Below, one piece after another: positions 61,001 through 64,000 of a stretch of DNA of 64,000 nucleotides. Where the stretch lies: the NCBI GenBank assembly GCA_038501625.1, contig JAZAYU010000001.1, positions 3,162,001 to 3,226,000 on the forward strand. The letters are read 5' to 3'. A program made the position numbers and the translations under genes. The stretch comes from Corbicula japonica. Lineage: Eukaryota; Mollusca; Bivalvia; Venerida; Cyrenidae. The notes beneath the pieces are model-generated. The model was not told where the DNA came from, made no database searches, and worked only from the letters and a program-made list of their open reading frames with translations. The stretch's first letter is position 1. Every line of letters begins with the position of its first letter.

Positions 61001-61080
61001 GAGTCACTGCTGTCTGTGGAATCATTGTCTTCAATCTCTGAGTCACTACCATCAGGTGGAGCATCCACAAACAAGTCAGC
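31312..61080 (-). CDS. BOP1: Ribosome biogenesis protein BOP1 (WD40), N-terminus missing
   Basis: BOP1 joins PES1 and WDR12 in the nucleolar PeBoW complex needed for 28S and 5.8S rRNA maturation and 60S assembly. Coding exons on the minus strand, all with GT-AG borders and compatible phases: 61080-60952, 59256-58864, 54753-54602, 47496-47376, 46429-46328, 45921-45793, 44634-44524, 43946-43785, 43034-42954, 41356-41154, 40254-40151, 39775-39693, 39202-39017, 38492-38390, 32263-32179, 31900-31793, 31465-31312. They sum to 2406 bases (801 codons plus stop), somewhat longer than vertebrate BOP1 (about 750) because of a lysine/glutamate-rich exon. Family signatures are seen from [17 protein letters not shown] through [14 protein letters not shown] and [18 protein letters not shown] to [20 protein letters not shown]. 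The first visible exon begins in phase 0 with [10 protein letters not shown], so the start codon lies further right, probably outside the window. No stop or frameshift in any exon: an active gene. Confidence 0.95.
33171..34640 (-). mobile_element. 5'-truncated CR1/Jockey-like LINE with intact RT C-terminal frame
   Basis: Open frame from about 34640 to 33341 with no upstream ATG needed: it is a 5'-truncated insertion. RT motifs in order: [76 protein letters not shown] (catalytic FADD), [18 protein letters not shown], then the C-terminal part ending [15 protein letters not shown]. The 3' end is a (GTAGAT)n tail at 33171-33197. It lies inside the BOP1-intron minisatellite in the BOP1 sense. Flanks suggest a short target duplication around CTCCTC/CTCCTA, but the repeat background makes this ambiguous. 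The uninterrupted frame suggests recent insertion. Confidence 0.85.
35643..37331 (+). mobile_element. hAT element with 8-bp target duplication
   Basis: Terminal inverted repeats AGTGATTCATTTT (35643) and AAAATGAATCACT (ending 37331). The 8-mer GTTGCTCC, part of the surrounding minisatellite unit, is present on both sides (35635-35642 and 37332-37339), a perfect hAT-type duplication. The element is 1689 bases and carries only the N-terminal part of a transposase (next entry), so it is non-autonomous. Confidence 0.9.
35931..36817 (+). pseudogene. hAT transposase, N-terminal part (ZNF862/C17orf113-like)
   Basis: Starts with [20 protein letters not shown] (35931), changes frame, and continues at 36092-36817. 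A BED/TTF-type zinc finger is visible: [11 protein letters not shown] for the cysteine pair and [12 protein letters not shown] for the His pair. The RNase-H-like core begins with VLCDESTDI (first Asp) and [17 protein letters not shown] (second Asp motif), where the frame stops at TAA. The large insertion domain and the C-terminal dimerisation region with the catalytic Glu are absent; 36820-37320 has no transposase coding. The protein cannot transpose. Confidence 0.8.
38495..39015. other. BOP1 intron, no feature
   Basis: AT-rich intron. I see no repeat boundary or other gene. Confidence 0.5.
39204..40575. other. BOP1 introns with short dispersed repeats
   Basis: Between exons, two copies of TTCAAGACAAGATATCTTGT followed by ATTGAAACACTATTTCT lie near 39962 and 40456. 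Shorter echoes (CTCGTCTTGAAACACTATCT type, about 28 bases) recur at 40497-40575 and 41058-41150, a small degenerate tandem family. Confidence 0.5.
40576..40728. repeat. Palindromic MITE in a BOP1 intron
   Basis: Long inverted repeat: ATCGATATTTGATGGTTTTC ... GGGTATGGAAAACAGTT on the left and its near complement AACTGTTTTTCATACCC ... GAAAACTATCAAATATTGAT on the right, with a small inner stem at GAAGCCTGAATGGCTTC. Confidence 0.7.
41358..42090. other. BOP1 intron, no feature
   Basis: AT-rich, includes several TCGAA-containing repeats (GTTCGAAGTTC, ATATCGAAG) near 41795-41930 that look like a decayed repeat. Nothing else supported. Confidence 0.4.
42095..42340. repeat. Dispersed repeat with a 38-base hairpin
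   Basis: Inverted arms AGTCTCAAATCTCAAGCATC followed by TGATTGGCTG (42260-42290) and their complement (42297-42327) around a short loop. A diverged relative without the perfect stem is at 46110-46205. The left part (TGAGCCTGTTCATAGGCAGT) matches 26230-26265 in reverse. Confidence 0.65.
43352..43606. mobile_element. Palindromic MITE (CCTTTCCTCCAT family), copy 1
   Basis: Ends AACCCCTTTCCTCCATA and TATGGAGGAAATGGTTAA, interior with paired blocks GATCCAGATCAGCCGGCACA and its complements (CAGATGTACAGGCTGATCTG). Further copies in BOP1 introns: about 44963-45135 (partial), 45455-45675, 46508-47211 (split by a MITE), 47660-47790, 54895-55530 (split by a Helentron-like element), 57702-57812 (right part). 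Confidence 0.75.
43785..54753 (-). CDS. BOP1: BOP1 N-terminal (BOP1NT) domain exons
   Basis: Six exons (54602-54753, 47376-47496, 46328-46429, 45793-45921, 44524-44634, 43785-43946) carry the family-specific BOP1NT domain, which contacts the other PeBoW subunits. Readable blocks: [25 protein letters not shown] (last codon split across the intron), [50 protein letters not shown], an acidic insertion [37 protein letters not shown] and [19 protein letters not shown]. The 7.1-kb intron between the first two holds a 6-kb TIR element. Confidence 0.93.
45455..45675. mobile_element. CCTTTCCTCCAT-family MITE, further copy
   Basis: Recognised by GTGTAGATCCAGATCAGCCA, GATCCTGATCAGACAG and GGCTGATCTGGACCTACAAC, with the terminal GGGTAAAGGGTTAAA at the right. 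The left end is degraded. Confidence 0.55.
46508..47211. mobile_element. CCTTTCCTCCAT-family MITE split by another MITE
   Basis: Left part 46508-46635 begins TTTAACCCTTTCCTCC; right part 47090-47211 ends ACGGAGGAAAGGGTTAA. Between them sits the Harbinger-like MITE at 46636-47089, flanked by TAA on both sides. This dates the Harbinger-like insertion after the palindromic one. Confidence 0.75.
46636..47089. mobile_element. Harbinger-like MITE, copy 2
   Basis: Left end GGCAATAAAAAAAATATTTT then AGATTCTCATCCCCGCCCGC; right end CCGCCCCTTATTTTCCC then a diverged terminus CTCTGGCC. TAA on both sides. Longer (454 bases) than copies 1 and 3 because of a unique middle. Confidence 0.75.
49640..49732 (-). 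other. Exon-like open segment, unknown
   Basis: After ACATGTTTCAG the minus strand reads [20 protein letters not shown] then [12 protein letters not shown] and a stop. The composition is more protein-like than its surroundings, but I do not recognise it and see no partner exon. It could be a terminal exon of a gene carried by the 6-kb element. Confidence 0.25.
50770..53820. mobile_element. 3-kb TIR element (GCTTTCCAAAAAGCTAGTCG family)
   Basis: Termini ACAAAAAGCTAGTCGGCCAT (left) and ATGACCGACTAGCTTTTTGG (right) match those of the 560-bp element at 18978-19539, and the left interior (CAGCCTGACAGGGACTCA) is shared. The larger copy could derive from a longer family member, but I find no recognisable transposase; 52145-52240 is a dispersed repeat also at 26.2 kb. 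Confidence 0.6.
52698..53233. repeat. Recent 268-bp tandem duplication
   Basis: The block from AAGCAATGCAAAACCAGCCT to GTTTGACGAGATCT occurs at 52698-52965 and 52966-53233 with only a few single-base differences. Very recent. Confidence 0.9.
54990..55400 (+). mobile_element. Helentron/pearl-like element, two internal repeats
   Basis: Ends are ATGTCTCCCCCC on the left and a hairpin of CCCCC and GGGGG closing in GAGACATAAT on the right. Inside are two nearly identical units of about 150 bases (TGACCTTGACCTTTGACCTA ... GGGTACTCGAGTTATTGAG), then GACAGACGGACAGACGGAG. It interrupts a CCTTTCCTCCAT-family MITE. Confidence 0.7.
55715..57703 (+). mobile_element. Helentron/pearl-like element with ten 166-bp repeats
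   Basis: The unit starting TTTCAGACAAGAAGATTTTT begins at 55772 and recurs every 166 bases without a net length change to 57432 (ten full periods), each with GTGACCCCTGGGGCGGGGC and TTTGTAGAGTTCCACTAGAG. A unique tail follows (GTTGCCATGGCAACCAG), then (GGAC)n (57615-57645) and a terminal hairpin, GAGCACTTCGTGCTC flanked by GCTCACC and GGTGAGC, matching GCTCACCTGAG at the left end. No protein is encoded; the open frame at 57426-57750 lies in the tail. Confidence 0.75.
57837..57864 (+). repeat. (GTT)n microsatellite
   Basis: About eight GTT units in TTTGTTGTTGTTGTTGTTGT. Confidence 0.9.
58240..58690 (+). mobile_element. Helentron/pearl-like element, short
   Basis: Contains CCCCAGGGCGGGGCCCCTGG, two related AATTTGATGACAATCAG / AGTTTGATGAAAATCGG stretches, a (GACGGAC)n run at 58592-58628 and a terminal hairpin AGAGCCTTCGGCTCT flanked by AGCTCACTC and GGTGAGCT. 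Left boundary uncertain. Confidence 0.6.
58864..61080 (-). CDS. BOP1: BOP1 acidic N-terminal exons
   Basis: Exon 60952-61080 (43 codons) codes a serine/aspartate-rich stretch ending [15 protein letters not shown]. Exon 58864-59256 (131 codons) codes [14 protein letters not shown], then a long charged segment alternating Lys- and Glu-rich blocks ([31 protein letters not shown]) and ends EDSSDEE, directly before the conserved DIRNTVGN of the next exon. Vertebrate BOP1 also has an acidic disordered N-terminus ending EDSSDEED. The expansion here is low-complexity and probably unstructured. Confidence 0.9.
59827..60180. mobile_element. Harbinger-like MITE, copy 3
   Basis: GGCAATAGAAAATTAATTCC at the left and GGAATTAATTTACTATTGCC at the right, flanked by TAA on both sides. 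Interior GTACAAATCGGTAGAGTACG is shared with copy 1. Confidence 0.85.
60430..60935. repeat. Degenerate ~36-bp minisatellite in a BOP1 intron
   Basis: Loosely repeated phrases AGGTGAATGTCA, GTGTTAGCAGGTAAATGTCA and AGAGA...ATCAGGT recur at irregular 30-45 base spacing, with outliers at 59680-59740. Diverged; no homogenised core. Confidence 0.55.
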
Positions 61081-61470
61081 CTATATTTTATGAACAAAAA
61101 TAAACCTACCCTGGGTGATTTGAATTACTAAAACACACAAAAACAACCCAAAAACACAACAATAACTTGAATAAGAGTTGGGATGGTCACAATCACTCTT
61201 ATCCTATGACATTTTACATTTACGAGGGTTGTTCAATATATAATGAGACTGTGTTTATATCTTTTATTTGATACATTTAACGGTTATATGGAATACATAA
61301 CAACAAAGTTCATTCATTTCTGAATACAATCAGAAAATATTTAAAAAATCCACGAAACAGTTTTAAAGTTACACCAATTACATGAAGGTCATGTTTGCAT
61401 CATCGCCCCCGGGCAACAAATATGATGCTACGTAAAGTGACGTTGTTCGCGTAGTTAACGTCGCTAATAT

Positions 61471-62251
61471 ATAAATATCACATCCTTCAGTGGGTGATAG
61501 AACGGAATGTTCACCCGAGACAGGTAATGTCAACCGAGGTGTTAGCCGAGGTTGACATTACCTGTCAAGGGTGAACATTATATAGTTATTTGGTTTCTTG
61601 ACAGGGAATGTGAGGATTTATTGCCGGTAAGGGTGTCATATTACCCGAGCCGCAGGCGAGGGATAATATGACACCCAGACCGGCAATATATCCTCACATA
61701 CCCATTCAAGAAACCAAATAATTGTTTTATTATACTGCAAAGACTTTTTTCAGACAAAAATAGTTAGAAAACATCGATTTTTCATTTATTTCGCTTATTT
61801 AATGCCGAACGGCTTAATTCCCCGCTGAGAACCTCAATAATTACATGTCTGACGTCATTAATTTACCTGCATGACGTCACATCTATAGAAAATGAATGGA
61901 CTATCGATTTGATAGTTTTTTACAAAATTATAGGAATAATCTCATTGTTTTCTAGGTTAAAACAAGACACAAATATTTTCTGTAACAATTTTAGTAATTC
62001 CTAAGCATACCGCTTTATAATTTATAAGCTCGGCTTCAAATTTTGCATTTTTACAGAAATTCAAAACAAAATGGCGGACGACAACAAAAGGTAGGAGGCC
62101 AGAGAGGGAAATTAAGGCACGTGCGTTAATATCAACGGCCGATCCGTAAATACGGATATACATCAACGGCACATTATCCTATCAAATTCAAGCAAATTTC
62201 TTTGCAGTATAATAAAACGTTCTATCACCCACTGAAGGATGTGATATTTAT
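61471..62251. mobile_element. Fold-back TIR element, copy 2 (complete)
   Basis: Perfect terminal repeats of at least 32 bases: AAATATCACATCCTTCAGTG then GGTGATAGAACG (61473-61504) and the complement (62218-62249). Inside are two stacked hairpins: 61506-61580 (AATGTTCACCC ... GGTAATGTCAACC and complement) and 61589-61719, the same palindrome as at 14590-14720. No coding sequence. Inserted in the mariner relic. Confidence 0.9.
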
Positions 62252-62449
62252 TTTATTATACCGAACAAAATAATTCGGAAACTTTTACAAATTTATTCAA
62301 CAATGATATTAACACAAAATAAAAAGTCAATTTAATCAACAAAACATTAATTAAACTGTCAGTAAAATCATTAGATTTTAAAGCATTTTAACATTTAAAC
62401 TTTTACAAGGACTGTTTACTTGCTGTTGAAGTAAACAAACAAGGGAGGC

Positions 62450-62640
62450 AATCCAAATTGAATGACTAAAACTCGGGTCCCGGTATTCAACGCACGCGAG
62501 GGCCGATTCGTAATGTCAAGCGGGTGTATAGGTAATGTCAAGAGGGTAACATTACGGATTGTCAGCATGTGACGTCACATTACGCTATATAGTAAACTAA
62601 TCACGTGAGGTATAATAATATGTTTTATCACATTCATAGC
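62450..62640. repeat. Interior mariner region with GTAATGTCAAG motifs
   Basis: GTAATGTCAAGCGGGTGTAT and GTAATGTCAAGAGGGTAAC echo the GGTAATGTCAACC hairpin of the neighbouring fold-back element, suggesting a further decayed copy beside it. Confidence 0.35.
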
Positions 62641-63334
62641 TTTCCAAAATATGCTCCCTAATGCAGAACACAACTTTGGTGGCGTGCAGCTTATGATGTT
62701 TGTCTAGATACAAAAACTCTGATATGTTTATATTACTGAACTTCTATAAGAATTATTCAACACTATTATTTATTTAATATTTACTGACTTTTCCCATGCT
62801 TAAATTTTTTGTCAGTATGCGATGTGCAGTCCCTACGCTCACATCAGATAAACACTTTCTTTCCCGTTAGCCTCTTGTAACATTGTAAACGTTTCTGCGC
62901 CGATTTGCCAGAATTCATACAAAACTAAATGTTTGCCCGCTCTTCAAGACGTTCTTGTGTCATAATTTTAACGTGACAACGTGAAAGGGTAACCATGAAC
63001 AAATGTTGATTATATCAACGTTTTATGACCAAATGACATCATTTTTTCAGATTATATAATTGATATAATGTACAAATTATTGGCAGATATTTATGAAATT
63101 CCAAAATAAAGTTTTTATTTAACTTTATATTATAATGTACATCTTCATAATGCAGCATGGACGGGGGCGATAACGTGTAACTATGGTTTTTGGAATAATC
63201 ATAATTTCTATGTCGCATTATATTTTTCTACCAATGACGGTATTCTGATCAAGGATAAGTTATATTAAATAATGATACCAATTTTTTAATAATTTCACAT
63301 CAGAATAAAAATATATGAGGACAGTCTCATTATA

Positions 63335-63895
63335 CACTCGACGAAAGTTCTAATTGGTCACTCTTTGTCCGTAATTTTTAATTAGAAAGACATTGAATTC
63401 ACTCTTTATTTATAATCATATGCCAACAACAGTCTCCAACTTAAGCTTTAATCTTGTAATAATTGACATTGGAACAGCTTAGCGAGAGTTATCCTTAATA
63501 TTGCTAAAAATGCATTTCCTGCATGTTAAGGTCAAGCAAACAGAAATTTGCTCTAAATTCCTTGTTTTATTTTAATAGGACCCCTCATTAGTAGAAAAAA
63601 CAGAAAACATGATTCATCAACAGCATATTTGTTTAAATAAACCCCTTTCAAAGTATCCAATTTTAAAATTACCTCCCTTTCAATTAAAGACTGTTCTTAT
63701 TTTGACCCCACGGTGTAAGTAAATGGTATTGGATTCATTTAAGAAAACAATCAATAAAGATTAAAAAGACATTAAATAATTGATTTCAAGGCAAAACAGT
63801 TCTTTGTACAACCTCTCTTGACGTAGGGGAGAAACGAAACTAGCATACATTGTAAACATATACAATTAATGACCAATTAGAACTTTGGTTGAGTG
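63335..63895. mobile_element. ~560-bp TIR MITE, copy 2, inside the mariner terminus
   Basis: Ends CACTCGACGAAAGTTCTAAT and GAACTTTGGTTGAGTG, flanked by TA/TATA. Its interior is the reverse complement of 5646-6205 with good identity. Removing it joins CAGTCTCATTATA to TTGAACATCCCTCGTA, restoring the mariner right terminal repeat. Confidence 0.85.
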
Positions 63896-63979
63896 TATAT
63901 TGAACATCCCTCGTATAGGCAAAAAAGGGGAACTCAGCACATTTATTTTTATAATAATTGTTGTAGATTTCATACCAGC

Positions 63980-64000
63980 AGCCAGTGTAGCTCAATTGGT
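63980..64000 (+). tRNA. Possible tRNA or tRNA-derived SINE, cut by the window end
   Basis: The last bases, AGTGTAGCTCAATTGGT, contain a good A box (TAGCTCAATTGG) as at the start of a tRNA. The rest is beyond the window, so gene or SINE cannot be told apart. Confidence 0.3.

Larger units (their letters stand above)
61221..63915 (-). mobile_element. Mariner relic containing two nested elements
   Basis: Left terminus TACGAGGGTTGTTCAATATA then TAATGAGACTGTG (61221-61253). The right terminus, ending at 63915, is the complement (ATGTTCAATATAATGAGAC on the minus strand) but is split by a MITE at 63335-63895. TA dinucleotides bound the element, as in Tc1/mariner. On the minus strand near 62975-62785 I read a decayed transposase N-terminus (MTQERLEERANI ... 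FCMNSGKSAQ) and SVGTAHRILTKNLSMGKVS, characteristic mariner motifs. A fold-back element is inserted at 61471-62251. No catalytic DD(34)D region remains. Confidence 0.8.

Overview
This is eukaryotic genomic DNA, A+T-rich, with introns, GT-AG splice sites and very dense interspersed repeats. A metazoan BOP1 gene, tandem-repeat elements ending in ACGG-type microsatellites and hairpins (like the bivalve 'pearl'/Helentron-type elements), Penelope-like, CR1-like, hAT and mariner sequences, and a divergent HEPN/NACHT receptor gene together suggest a lophotrochozoan, most likely a bivalve mollusc. I cannot name the species.

Layout. 1-8 kb is repeat: a Penelope-like retroelement (minus strand) split by a 5'-truncated LINE with a 7-bp target duplication, then MITEs and a second Penelope-like copy. 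8.9-14.4 kb holds a DDE transposase (plus strand, two coding exons) and, on the opposite strand, a SWIM/YqaJ-type nuclease gene whose last exon lies inside the transposase intron; together they look like one cut-and-paste element of the ISL2EU/Harbinger-related type. 14.6-16.4 kb holds a fold-back element, a GA microsatellite and a Penelope-like fragment. 16.5-24.3 kb carries a decayed NLR-like gene (HEPN-like exon, coiled coil, NACHT, C-terminal repeat region) with two in-frame stops and about four frameshifts. 24.6-31.1 kb is MITE and tandem-array DNA, dominated by a 3-kb satellite-like element.

From 31,312 to 61,080 the minus strand carries the one clear host gene, BOP1 (ribosome biogenesis, PeBoW complex). 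I resolve seventeen coding exons joined in frame (801 codons plus stop, lacking only the N-terminal exon or exons). Its introns hold nearly all the mobile DNA on the right side: a roughly 50-bp minisatellite derived from the 3' end and splice donor of one of its own exons, interrupted by a LINE and by a hAT element with a perfect 8-bp target duplication; a 6-kb TIR element enclosing a 3-kb TIR element; several MITE families; and three Helentron-like tandem-repeat elements. Upstream of the first visible exon (61.2-63.9 kb) is a mariner relic with two other transposons nested in it, one inserted exactly in its terminal repeat.

The biology is therefore one essential nucleolar gene embedded in a deep transposon nest, one dying innate-immune-type gene, and one candidate two-gene transposon. 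The least expected signal is the exon-derived minisatellite, which places dozens of copies of a 5' splice site downstream of the true one.
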